A stretch of DNA of 64,000 nucleotides from Rhizorhabdus wittichii RW1. GTDB taxonomy: Bacteria; Pseudomonadota; Alphaproteobacteria; Sphingomonadales; Sphingomonadaceae. Below are positions 50,019 to 58,691 of the stretch, piece after piece. Numbering within the stretch: the first letter of the stretch is position 1; every line of letters begins with the position of its first letter. The DNA is taken from positions 1,054,001 to 1,118,000 of the forward strand of contig CP000699.1 of NCBI GenBank assembly GCA_000016765.1. The letters are read 5' to 3'. Both the position numbers and the translations under genes were made by a program. The notes beneath the pieces are model-generated. The model saw only the letters and a list, made by a program, of their open reading frames with translations. It was not told where the DNA came from and ran no database searches.

Positions 50019-51190
50019 TGACCGTCCACCGTCCGACCACGGCCAAGGACCTCGAAGGGCTGTTCGCCGACGCCGCCGGCCGCGGCGGCAGGCTCGAACT
50101 GCGCGGCGGCGGCAGCAAGGCGGCGATCGGCGCCGCGCGCGAGGCCGAGATCGTCGACCTGCGCGGCTTCGCCGGGGTGGTCGACTATGACCCGCCCGAG
50201 CTGGTGCTGACCGTCCGCCCCGGCACCCCGCTGGCCGAGGTCGAGCGGCTGGTCGCCGATCAGGGGCAGATGCTCGCCTTCGAACCCTTCGACCACGGCC
50301 CGTTGTTCGGGCAGGCCTCCGGCGCCGCGACGATCGGCGGCGTGGTCGCGGCCGGCGTCGCGGGCAGTGGGCGGCTGACGGCGGGCGGCGCGCGCGATCA
50401 TCTGCTCGGCTTCACCGCCGTCTCGGGGCGCGGCGAGCGCTTCGTCGCGGGCGGCAAGGTGGTCAAGAACGTCACCGGCTACGACCTGCCCAAGCTGGTC
50501 GCCGGAAGCTGGGGCCGGCTCGCGGCGATCACCGAGCTGACCCTCAAGGTGCTGCCCCGCCCCAGGGTCGTCCGCACCATGGCGATCGAGGGGCTCGGCG
50601 CCGAGGCCGCGCAGGCGGCGATGGCCGATGCGATGGGCGGCCCGGCCGAGATCGCCGCCGCCGCGCACCGCCCGCCGCTCGACGGTCGCGCCGCCGTCAC
50701 CCTGTTCCGGGTGCAGGGCTTCGCGCCCTCGGTCGAGGCGCGCTGCGCCGCCCTGCCCCGCCTGCTCGAACGCCATGGCCACACGGTCGAGCTGCCCGGC
50801 GACGAGGCCGCGCCGCTCTGGGCGTCGATCGGCCGGGCCGAAGCGCTCGCCGATGCGGCGACGCTGTGGCGGGTCGCGCTGCCGCCCTCCGCCGCGCCGG
50901 GTTTCGTCGCGGCGTTCGATCCGCTCGGCGGCCGCTGGCTGCTCGACTGGGCCGGCGGGCTGGTCTGGCTCGGCTTCGACGGCGATCCCGCACTGGTCCG
51001 CAGCATGGCGGAGGCGGCAGGCGGCCACGCCATGCTGCTGCGCGGCCCCGCCGAGCTGCGCGACCGCGTGCCGATGCAGCATCCGCGCGCGGCCGGGGTG
51101 ATGGCGCTCGAGGCGCGCGTCCGCCGCGCCTTCGACCCCGCCGGCATCTTCGAGACCGGCCGCTTCCTGGACCACGTACATGCGCACTGA
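50018..51190 (+). CDS. glcE: glycolate oxidase subunit GlcE
   Basis: A 390-residue FAD-binding subunit, shorter relative of GlcD. The PCMH fold is recognisable in RLELRGGGSKAAIG, LTVRPGTPLAEVERLVADQGQMLAFEPFDHG and GGKVVKNVTGYDLPKLVAGSWG. It ends with VRRAFDPAGIFETGRF. Coupled on both sides: TGATG with glcD and an 11-base overlap with glcF. Confidence 0.93.
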   Translation: MTVHRPTTAKDLEGLFADAAGRGGRLELRGGGSKAAIGAAREAEIVDLRGFAGVVDYDPPELVLTVRPGTPLAEVERLVADQGQMLAFEPFDHGPLFGQASGAATIGGVVAAGVAGSGRLTAGGARDHLLGFTAVSGRGERFVAGGKVVKNVTGYDLPKLVAGSWGRLAAITELTLKVLPRPRVVRTMAIEGLGAEAAQAAMADAMGGPAEIAAAAHRPPLDGRAAVTLFRVQGFAPSVEARCAALPRLLERHGHTVELPGDEAAPLWASIGRAEALADAATLWRVALPPSAAPGFVAAFDPLGGRWLLDWAGGLVWLGFDGDPALVRSMAEAAGGHAMLLRGPAELRDRVPMQHPRAAGVMALEARVRRAFDPAGIFETGRFLDHVHAH

Positions 51191-52475
51191 CTTCTCGCCC
51201 GAACAGCTCGCCGATCCGGCGACGGCGGTCGCCGAGGCGGTGATCCGCAAATGCGTCCATTGCGGCTTCTGCACCGCGACCTGTCCGACCTATGTGCTGC
51301 TCGGCGACGAGCTCGATAGCCCGCGCGGCCGCATCTACCTGATCCAGAACATGCTGGAGAAGGAGGCCGAGCCGACGCCCCAGGTGGTGCGCCATGTCGA
51401 CCGCTGCCTGTCCTGCCTGTCGTGCATGACGACCTGCCCGTCGGGCGTGAACTACATGCACCTGGTCGACCATGCCCGCGCCTATATCGAGCGGCGCTAT
51501 CGCCGTCCGCTGGCCGAGCGGCTGATCCGCAATCTGCTCGCGGCGGTGCTGCCCTATCCCGGCCGCTTCCGCCTCGCCCTCGCGCTCGCCCGGCTCGCCC
51601 GCCCGACCGCGCCGCTGCTCGCCCGGATCGGCTGGGCCCGGCCGCTCGCCGCGATGCTCCGCCTCGCCCCACGCCACGGCAGCGGGGCCGCGACCCGCGA
51701 CACGCCGCGCCCGGCCGCCCCGGTCGGCCGCGTCGCGCTGCTCCAGGGCTGCGCCGAGCCGGTGCTCAAGCCCGAGGTCCGCGCCGCGACGATCCGGCTG
51801 CTCGGCCGGCTCGGCTATCAGGCGGTGCTGGCGCCCGGCGAGGGCTGCTGCGGCGCGCTGGTCCACCATATGGGCCGCGAGGAGGCCGCGCGCGACGCCG
51901 CCCGGCGCAACGTCGACGCCTGGAGCCGCCAGATCGACGAGGCCGGCGGGCTCGACGCGATCCTGATCACCGCGTCGGGCTGCGGCACGACGATCAAGGA
52001 CTATGGCTTCCTGCTGCGCGACGACCCGGCCTATGCCGACCGCGCCGCGCGAGTCTCGGCGCTGGCGAAGGACGTCAGCGAGTTCCTCGACACGATCGAC
52101 CTGCCGGCCGGCGACGGGCGCGGGCTGACCGTCGCCTATCACCCCGCCTGCTCGCTCCAGCACGGCCAGAAGATCACCGAGGCGCCGAAGCGCCTGCTCG
52201 CCCGCATGGGCTATCGGGTGAAGACCCCGGCCGAGGCGCATCTGTGCTGCGGTTCGGCGGGGACCTACAACATCCTCCAGCCCGAGCTGGCCGGGAAGCT
52301 CGGGGACCGCAAGGCCGCGGCGATCGACCGGCTCGACGCCGACGTGATCGCCACCGGCAATATCGGCTGCGCGATGCAGATCGGGATGCGCAGCGCGACG
52401 CCGATCGCCCATGTCGTCGAACTGGTCGACTGGGCCAGCGGCGGCCCCGCCCCCGAAAGCCTCAGCCGCCGGTAG
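51180..52475 (+). CDS. glcF: glycolate oxidase iron-sulfur subunit GlcF
   Basis: A 431-residue subunit with two 4Fe-4S ferredoxin motifs near the N-terminus (CVHCGFCTATCP and CLSCLSCMTTCP) and two CCG domains (GEGCCGALVHHMG and AHLCCGSAGTYN) of the heterodisulfide-reductase type. It transfers electrons from GlcD/GlcE to the quinone pool. The end overlaps the convergent hydrolase gene by 14 bases. No glcC regulator or glcB malate synthase is in the window. Confidence 0.94.
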   Translation: MRTDFSPEQLADPATAVAEAVIRKCVHCGFCTATCPTYVLLGDELDSPRGRIYLIQNMLEKEAEPTPQVVRHVDRCLSCLSCMTTCPSGVNYMHLVDHARAYIERRYRRPLAERLIRNLLAAVLPYPGRFRLALALARLARPTAPLLARIGWARPLAAMLRLAPRHGSGAATRDTPRPAAPVGRVALLQGCAEPVLKPEVRAATIRLLGRLGYQAVLAPGEGCCGALVHHMGREEAARDAARRNVDAWSRQIDEAGGLDAILITASGCGTTIKDYGFLLRDDPAYADRAARVSALAKDVSEFLDTIDLPAGDGRGLTVAYHPACSLQHGQKITEAPKRLLARMGYRVKTPAEAHLCCGSAGTYNILQPELAGKLGDRKAAAIDRLDADVIATGNIGCAMQIGMRSATPIAHVVELVDWASGGPAPESLSRR

Positions 52476-53319
52476 GCAGGTGGCGTTCCAGGAAGGCGAT
52501 CATCCCCGCGCTGAAGGGATCGTTCATGTCGCCGGCCACCATATGGCCCGCGCCGGGCACGTCGAATATCTCGGTCTGCGGCACCAGCCGCACCATCTCG
52601 GCCACGCCCGCATCGTCGACGATGTCGCTCTTGCCGCCGCGCACCAGCAGGGTCGGCAGCGTCACCTTCGACGCCAGCATGGCGAGGGTCTCGAACGGGC
52701 CGGGCGGCTCGGCGCGCTGGCCCATGTCGAGGATGCGGGGGTCCCAGTGCCAGCGGAAGCGGCCGTCCTCGCGCAGCCGCAGATTCTTGCGCAGCCCGCT
52801 GACGTCCTTCGGGCGGGGCCGTTCGGGATAATAGGTGGACACGGCGTCGGCGGCCTCCTCGACCGAGGCGAAGCCGTCGGGATAGGCCCGCATGAACGCC
52901 TGTATCCGCTTGGCCCCCGCCTCGGCGGGCTTGAGGACGATGTCGACCATCACCAGCGCGTCGGCGATCGGTCGGTCGCTGCTGCCGATCGCGTGGAAGG
53001 CGGTCATCCCGCCCATCGACGCCCCGACCAGCGCGATCGGCCGCTCGACCGTGTCGAGCACCATCCGCAGGTCCTGCGCCATGTCGGACAGCCGGTAGCT
53101 GCCGTTCGGCGCCCAGTCGCTCTCGCCATGGCCGCGCGCGTCGAGGTTGATGACGCGATAGCCCTGGGCGATCAGCCGCTGCATCGTGCCCGCCCAGCTA
53201 TGCCGGGTCTGCCCCCCGCCGTGCAGCAGCACGACGACGGGCGCGCCCTCGGGGCCGCCGACGTCGCCGACCAGGGTGAGGCCATGGGCGGCGAACCGCC
53301 GGGTTTCGATATCGCTCAT
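52462..53319 (-). CDS. alpha/beta hydrolase
   Basis: A 285-residue alpha/beta hydrolase: oxyanion-hole HGGGQTRHSW, VINLDARGHGESDW, nucleophile Ser in GASMGGMTAF, acid in RGGKSDIVDD and His in PGAGHMVAGD. It resembles epoxide hydrolase/lactonase-like enzymes; the substrate is unknown. ATG 53319 has AAGG eight bases upstream; a GTG at 53325 is too close to it. Convergent with glcF. Confidence 0.88.
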   Translation of the reverse strand: MSDIETRRFAAHGLTLVGDVGGPEGAPVVVLLHGGGQTRHSWAGTMQRLIAQGYRVINLDARGHGESDWAPNGSYRLSDMAQDLRMVLDTVERPIALVGASMGGMTAFHAIGSSDRPIADALVMVDIVLKPAEAGAKRIQAFMRAYPDGFASVEEAADAVSTYYPERPRPKDVSGLRKNLRLREDGRFRWHWDPRILDMGQRAEPPGPFETLAMLASKVTLPTLLVRGGKSDIVDDAGVAEMVRLVPQTEIFDVPGAGHMVAGDMNDPFSAGMIAFLERHLPTGG

Positions 53320-53394
53320 CCTCACCGCCTTCCACGGCGGCGCGCGAAAATCAACCGTCCGACGACGTCATTGCCGCCCGATGCAAGCCGGCTA

Positions 53395-53793
53395 TCACCA
53401 ATAGGGCAGCGGGCCATAGGGCCCGTAATATTCGAAGATGCGCTGGTCGTAATGGCGGATGCTCGCGCCGCCCAGTTCGACCAGCTCGTCGCGTCCGTAA
53501 TGCGGCGCGCCTTCGAGCGCCGAGCGGTCGAGCGGCACGACATAGCCGTCATGCTCCACGTCATAGTCGAGCAGCGACCAGGGGAGCGGGTGGAATTTCT
53601 CCCCGATCCCCAGGAAACCGCCGAACGACATGATCGCATAGACGATCCGGCCGGTGCCGCGCTCGATCGACAGATCGTCGACATGGCCGATGCGCTCGCC
53701 ATCCTTGTTGAACACGGGCGTGCCGTTCACCCGGCTGCCCAAAATCAGCCGATGGCTGGTCTCCACCGGCGTGCCCGAAACGGCTTGGTTCAT
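53395..53793 (-). CDS. PRC-barrel domain protein
   Basis: A 132-residue soluble protein with one PRC-barrel domain (RVNGTPVFNKDGERIGHVDDLSIERGTGRIVYAIMSFGGFLGIGEKFHPLPW), followed by a short Tyr/Pro-rich tail (YYGPYGPLPYW). Such proteins are widespread in alphaproteobacteria and linked to stress or general envelope functions; the role is unknown. Stands alone between convergent/co-directional neighbours. Confidence 0.9.
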   Translation of the reverse strand: MNQAVSGTPVETSHRLILGSRVNGTPVFNKDGERIGHVDDLSIERGTGRIVYAIMSFGGFLGIGEKFHPLPWSLLDYDVEHDGYVVPLDRSALEGAPHYGRDELVELGGASIRHYDQRIFEYYGPYGPLPYW

Positions 53794-53906
53794 GGCGTCT
53801 CTCCTGTCCGCCCAACGGGGCGATGCAAGGATTCAACCGAAGCCGGCCGGGATCGTTCCCAAGGCCGTGCTTCGGCCGCCATTGTCCCACATAATAGGCC
53901 GGGCGG

Positions 53907-54656
53907 CTATCGCGGATATTGGCCGTCGTCGACCTTGATGCAGGTGCCCGTCACATGCGCCGAGGCCTGCGAGGCGAGGAACAGCAAGGTGCCGTCGAGG
54001 TCGGCGGGGTCGCCCAGCCGCTTGCGCGGAAAGCCCTGCGACATGTCGCCGACCCGCTCGATCATCCCCTCCATCATCTCCGACCGGAAGGCGCCGGGGG
54101 CGATCGCATTGACGTTGATCGGATAGGCCGCCCATTCGACCGCCAGCGCCTCGGTCATCCGCACCACCGCGCTCTTGGTCGTCGCATAGAGCGACGATCC
54201 CGCCCGCGCGCTGTGGAAGGCCGCCATCGAGGCGATGTTGACGATGCGACCGGGCCGCTTCGCCGCGATCAGCCGCTTCGCCACCTCGCGCGACAGGACG
54301 AAGGGGGTGCGGAGGTTGAGCGCGATCACCCGGTCGATCAGCTCCAGCGACATCCGCGTCGCGAGCTCCGCGTCGGGGATGCCGGCATTGTTGACCAGGA
54401 TGGTGACGAGGCCGAGCTTCGCCTGGGCGGCGTCCACCACCCCTTCCAGCGTGGCGGCGTCGGTCAGGTCGGCCGGAATCGCCAGCGCGCGGCCGCCTGC
54501 CCCCTCGATCTCGGCGACCAGCGCGTCGAGCCGGTCGCCGCGCCGCGCCGCGACGGCGACGCTCGCCCCGGCCGCCGCCAGCGTCCGGGCGAAGCGCAGC
54601 CCGAGCCCCGCCGTCGCGCCGGTGACCAGCGCCACCTCGCCCGTCAGATCGGCCAT
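53907..54656 (-). CDS. short-chain dehydrogenase/reductase
   Basis: A 249-residue classical SDR: cofactor motif TGATAGLG (residues 13-20), NNAG, catalytic Ser in NIASM and YATTK, and the C-terminal GTCIKVDDGQYPR. Cofactor NAD(P) not decided. It is the last gene of the receptor-ferredoxin-P450-SDR operon, with an ATGA overlap to the P450 stop, so it probably oxidises the alcohol made by the P450. Confidence 0.92.
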   Translation of the reverse strand: MADLTGEVALVTGATAGLGLRFARTLAAAGASVAVAARRGDRLDALVAEIEGAGGRALAIPADLTDAATLEGVVDAAQAKLGLVTILVNNAGIPDAELATRMSLELIDRVIALNLRTPFVLSREVAKRLIAAKRPGRIVNIASMAAFHSARAGSSLYATTKSAVVRMTEALAVEWAAYPINVNAIAPGAFRSEMMEGMIERVGDMSQGFPRKRLGDPADLDGTLLFLASQASAHVTGTCIKVDDGQYPR

Positions 54657-55858
54657 CAGCCGGCCAACAGGCGCGGGCCGGGCGTGAACTCCACCATCAG
54701 CGTCTTGAGCGCGCGCGCCTCGCTCGAGGTGTAGTCGGGCGTGAAGCCGGGCGCGATCCGATAGTCGCCGATCCGGCCCAGCATCGTCTTCAGGCAGGTG
54801 TCGATCATCACCCGCGCATAATGGCGGCCGATACAGACATGCGCGCCCGATCCGAACGACATATGGTCGCGCGCGTCGCGGTCGATGATGCAGCGGTCGG
54901 GATCGACGAACTTGTCGGGATCACGATTGGCCGCGCCGTTGATGCACAGCACGATGTCGCCCGGATGGAGCGCGCCGCCGTCGAGCTCGGTCTCCTGCAC
55001 GACGGTGCGGCGCAGCGTCTGGATTGGGGTGGTGAAGCGCAGGAACTCCTCGATCGCGACCGGCCACGCCACCTCGCCCGACAGCAGCCGCCGCTTGTCC
55101 TCGGGATGCTGGCCGAGGTGGAACAGCGATCCGCTCATCGCCGAGCTGGTCGAATCGAGCGCGCCGAACAGCGCCAGGATCAGGACCTGGTACACCTCCA
55201 TGTCGCTGAGCCGCTTGCCGTCGAACTCCTCCTCGATCAGGCATTGAAGCAGGTCGTCCCGACGCGGCGCCACCCGGCGCGCGGCGGCGAGGCCCATCAG
55301 GTAATCGCCGATCTCGGTATAGCGCCGGACCCAGCCGTCATGGTCGAGCAGCCGGTTGTGGACCATCCACATCAGCTTTTCGGACAACATCGGCCGGTCG
55401 TCGTCGGGGCAGCCGATCACCGGCAGCATCGTCATCGCCAGGAAGGGCCGGGTGAATTCGTTGACCAGGTCGGCGCTGCCGCGCTCGACGAAAGCATCGA
55501 TCAGCTTGTCGGCCAGCCCCTGGATGCGGGGCCGGTCGGCCTCCGCCGCCTCCTGGGTGAAGAAGCGGTTGAGCGTGCGCCGCCAGCGGGTGTGGTTCGG
55601 CGGATCGAGATCGACCGGGAAGAAGCGGACGAGCTGCGCGGGAAGCCCCGCCCCCTCGTTCGAGGTGAAGGTGCGATAGTCGGAGAAGACCCGCTTCACC
55701 CCGTCATAGGTGGTCGGAAAATAGAAGCCGCCCAGCTCGTCCGAATGGCCGAGCGGACATTGGCCGCCGCGCACCTTCGCCAGGAAGCCATAGGGGTCCT
55801 GGGCGATCTTCGGATCGTGATGGTTGTAGTCGGCCTGGGTGAAATTCCTGTCCGGCAT
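54656..55858 (-). CDS. cytochrome P450
   Basis: A 400-residue bacterial class I P450. The haem-binding loop is FGSGAHVCIG (Cys342). The I-helix segment reads LFGALDSTSS, and the K-helix ExxR is EEFLRF. It depends on the 2Fe-2S ferredoxin encoded 28 bases upstream; a ferredoxin reductase is not nearby. Family is close to sphingomonad P450s active on terpenoids or alkylaromatics, but the substrate is uncertain. Confidence 0.94.
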   Translation of the reverse strand: MPDRNFTQADYNHHDPKIAQDPYGFLAKVRGGQCPLGHSDELGGFYFPTTYDGVKRVFSDYRTFTSNEGAGLPAQLVRFFPVDLDPPNHTRWRRTLNRFFTQEAAEADRPRIQGLADKLIDAFVERGSADLVNEFTRPFLAMTMLPVIGCPDDDRPMLSEKLMWMVHNRLLDHDGWVRRYTEIGDYLMGLAAARRVAPRRDDLLQCLIEEEFDGKRLSDMEVYQVLILALFGALDSTSSAMSGSLFHLGQHPEDKRRLLSGEVAWPVAIEEFLRFTTPIQTLRRTVVQETELDGGALHPGDIVLCINGAANRDPDKFVDPDRCIIDRDARDHMSFGSGAHVCIGRHYARVMIDTCLKTMLGRIGDYRIAPGFTPDYTSSEARALKTLMVEFTPGPRLLAG

Positions 55859-55886
55859 CCCGCTTCTCCGCCTGTCCCTGGTCCGA

Positions 55887-56207
55887 CTATCGCTGGCTGG
55901 CCGGCGTCAGCACGACCAGCCCGTCCATCGCCGCGGTGACGCGGATCTGGCAGCACAGCCGGCTGCGCTCGTCGACGCCGACGCCGAACTCGAGCATCTC
56001 GCGCTCGTCGTCGGACGGCTCGCCGGTCACGCCGCGCCACTCGTCGGGGATATGGACGTGGCAGGTGGCGCAGGCGAGCGCGCCGCCGCACTCGCCCTCG
56101 ATCGTGGTGACGCCGCCCCGCACCGCCAGTTCCATCAGGTTGGTGCCCTCGCCGGCGTCGAGGTCGGTCCGGGTGCCGTCCTGATCGAGATAGCTGATCT
56201 TCACCAT
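55887..56207 (-). CDS. 2Fe-2S ferredoxin (putidaredoxin type)
   Basis: A 106-residue adrenodoxin/putidaredoxin-like ferredoxin. The cluster ligands are C40, C46 and C49 (GECGGALACATCHV) and C86 (LCCQI). It delivers electrons to the P450 encoded just downstream. The upstream receptor gene ends 10 bases before it, so it is in the same transcript. Confidence 0.94.
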   Translation of the reverse strand: MVKISYLDQDGTRTDLDAGEGTNLMELAVRGGVTTIEGECGGALACATCHVHIPDEWRGVTGEPSDDEREMLEFGVGVDERSRLCCQIRVTAAMDGLVVLTPASQR

Positions 56208-56217
56208 GCCTCCTGCC

Positions 56218-58386
56218 TTAGCGGCTCTTGAAGCTGAGCGTCACGCCGATCGTGCGCGGCGGCGCCAGGAACTGGATGTCGCCGAGCGCCTGCTCGGTGC
56301 GGTTCAGGTAATAATCCTTGTCGAACAGGTTGCGGACCCAGAATTGCGCGCCGAAGCGCTGGTCCTGCGAGGTCCAGCTCAGCGTCGAGTTGACCACCGT
56401 GTAGCCCGGGATCGCCAGCCGGTTGGCCGCCGTCACGAACACCCGGCTGCGCACCGCCGCCGAGACGTTGACCCCGAACTCGCCGACGCTGGTCGGCATG
56501 CGATAGTCGACGGTGACATTGCCGCTATATTTTGGCGCGTAGATCATGCGGTTGCCGGTGGCGTCGATCGGCACCTGCGGCCCCATCAGCGGCGACGGCG
56601 GCGTGTAGGTCGCGTTGGGGAAGTCGGTATACTTGCCGTCGAGCCAGCCGAAGCCGCCGCTCAGCGTCAGGTTCGACGTCGCCTTGATCGCGATGTCGGC
56701 GTCGAAGCCGTGGACCCGCGCCGCCGCCGCGTTGGTGGTCAGCACCGCGCCGCCGCCGGTGATGTTGAACACCTGGATGTCCTGATAGTCGTAGATGAAG
56801 GCGGCGGCGTTCAGGCGCACCCTGCGGTCGAACAGCTGCATCTTCAGCCCCGCCTCATAGGCGTCGAGGATCTCGGGCTTGTAGCCGGGGGTGCCGGCGT
56901 TGATCATGTTGAAGCCGCCGCTCTTGATGCCGCGGTTGTAGGAGAGATAGCCGAGCACGCCGTCGCCCAGTTCCTGGTCGATCGAGACGCGCCAGGTCAG
57001 CTTCTTGATGTCCTGCGACTGCGGGCAGTCGGTGGTCGCCCCCGGGCAGAGCGCGTTGGGCGCGTGCGGGAAGACGACGCCGCCGCTCTCGGTGCGGCCG
57101 TCCGTATCCTGCTTCTCATAGGTGTAGCGCAGGCCGCCGGTGATCTTGGTCGTCGCGGTGACCGGCACGGTCGCCTGGCCGTAGATCGACAGCGACTTGG
57201 TCTTCTGATCGCCGAACAGGTCGATCGCGGGCAGCGGTGCCGCCGCGAGGCCGCCGAGGCGGAGCGGCGTATAGGCATATTTGGCGTGGAAATAATAACC
57301 GCCGACCAGCCAGTCGATCTTCGAATCCGTCGGCGCGAGGAGCTGGAGCTCCTGCGAATAGCTCTCGGCGAACTGGTTGATGTCGGCCTGGACGATCGGC
57401 GTCGGCGTCGCGTCCTGGTCGAGGTGGAAGTCGCCCTTGACGTGGCGATAGCCGGTGATGCTGGCGAGCCGCGCGAAGCCCATGTCCTGGTCGATGCGCA
57501 GCGACGCGCCGTAGATGTCGTTGTCGCCGGTGTTCTTCCAGTCGGTGTTGGTGCGGCGCTTGCCGGGATAGCTGGTGACGCCGTCGGCGCCGATCACGCC
57601 CTGGCGGAGCTGATAGTCGGTGCCGGTCGAATTGAGCCGGCTATAGTCGGCGGTCAGCCGGATCTCGGTGTTCTCGCCCGGCTTGAACAGCAGCTTGGAG
57701 CGCAGGCCGAGCTGGTTGTGCTTGAAGATGTCGGCGTTGCGGTTGATGTCCTTGCCATAGCCGTCGTTGCGGTCGAAGCTGACCGCCAGGTCGATCGCGG
57801 CCTTCTCGCCCAGCCCGGTCGAGGCATAGCCATTGGCCTCGATCGTGCCGTATTTGCCGGCGCCGATGCTGACGTCGAGCAGCGGCGCGTCGATGTCGGG
57901 ATCGCGGGTGACGATCTGGATGACGCCGCCGGTGGCGTTGCGGCCGAACAGCGTGCCCTGCGGCCCCTTCAGCACCTCGATCCGCTCGACATTGTTGAAC
58001 TTGAAGATGTTGCCGGTCACCGACGGGATGTAGACGCCGTCGATATAGGTCGCGACCGACGCCTCGTCGTTCGGGTTGGACTGGTTCGATCCGACGCCGC
58101 GCAGGAACGGCGTCACCGACACGCCGTTCTGGGTCAGGGTCAGGTTCGGCACCGCCGATTCGAGGTTGAGCGTGTTGGTGATCTGCCGCGACGCGAGGTC
58201 GCCGGCCGTCACCGCGGTCACCGCGATCGGGACGCGCTGCAGCGACTGCGACTGGCGCTGCGCGGTGACGACGATGTCCTGCAGGCCCGTATCCGTGTCG
58301 GCATCGGGCGCGGCCTGCGCAAAGGCCGGCATCGCGATGCAGGTCCCGAGAGCGACACCCGCCAGCAATAGTGCATGAGTCTTCAT
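56218..58386 (-). CDS. TonB-dependent outer-membrane receptor of the P450 operon
   Basis: A 722-residue receptor: signal peptide (MKTHALLLAGVALGTCIAMPAFAQ), TonB-box-like QDIVVTAQRQSQS, plug (FLRGVGSNQSNPNDEASVATYIDG, LKGPQGTLFGRNATGGVI) and a barrel ending LSFKSR, without the typical terminal Phe at the last position. GGGAGG is four bases before ATG 58386. It heads the operon with ferredoxin, P450 and SDR, so it probably imports their substrate. Confidence 0.92.
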   Translation of the reverse strand: MKTHALLLAGVALGTCIAMPAFAQAAPDADTDTGLQDIVVTAQRQSQSLQRVPIAVTAVTAGDLASRQITNTLNLESAVPNLTLTQNGVSVTPFLRGVGSNQSNPNDEASVATYIDGVYIPSVTGNIFKFNNVERIEVLKGPQGTLFGRNATGGVIQIVTRDPDIDAPLLDVSIGAGKYGTIEANGYASTGLGEKAAIDLAVSFDRNDGYGKDINRNADIFKHNQLGLRSKLLFKPGENTEIRLTADYSRLNSTGTDYQLRQGVIGADGVTSYPGKRRTNTDWKNTGDNDIYGASLRIDQDMGFARLASITGYRHVKGDFHLDQDATPTPIVQADINQFAESYSQELQLLAPTDSKIDWLVGGYYFHAKYAYTPLRLGGLAAAPLPAIDLFGDQKTKSLSIYGQATVPVTATTKITGGLRYTYEKQDTDGRTESGGVVFPHAPNALCPGATTDCPQSQDIKKLTWRVSIDQELGDGVLGYLSYNRGIKSGGFNMINAGTPGYKPEILDAYEAGLKMQLFDRRVRLNAAAFIYDYQDIQVFNITGGGAVLTTNAAAARVHGFDADIAIKATSNLTLSGGFGWLDGKYTDFPNATYTPPSPLMGPQVPIDATGNRMIYAPKYSGNVTVDYRMPTSVGEFGVNVSAAVRSRVFVTAANRLAIPGYTVVNSTLSWTSQDQRFGAQFWVRNLFDKDYYLNRTEQALGDIQFLAPPRTIGVTLSFKSR

Positions 58387-58691
58387 ACAACCTCCCCACA
58401 TCCTCTCCGGGGCGCCCTATCGATGGGCGATCCTCCGTGTCCGGCTCAATATCGAACCAGACGATGTTAGGCTTGATATCGACTCCGGCGGAGCGATGCA
58501 ACCGGGATATTATGGAGTGCCGAAAAATCCCGATTCCACCGAAGCGGATCGAAAACCCGCATTTCGCAGGCGCGAAGAGGCAAGGCTCCCGGCAACGCCC
58601 TCCCTTGCGACGCCCCTTGCCCGGTCAATGGAACAGTGTTAGGCGAAATGACCGACGGGCCGGCACAGGCCTGCACGATTCAGAGGACGGG
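58387..58691. promoter_or_regulatory. divergent promoter region between receptor-P450 operon and ALDH-PQQ operon
   Basis: About 305 bases without a credible gene. It should contain the promoters of two divergent operons. The stretch with GATGTTAGGCTTGATATCGA (near 58464-58483) is less GC-rich and contains dispersed GTTAGGC (again near 58640), a possible direct-repeat binding site. No regulator gene lies next to it. Confidence 0.4.
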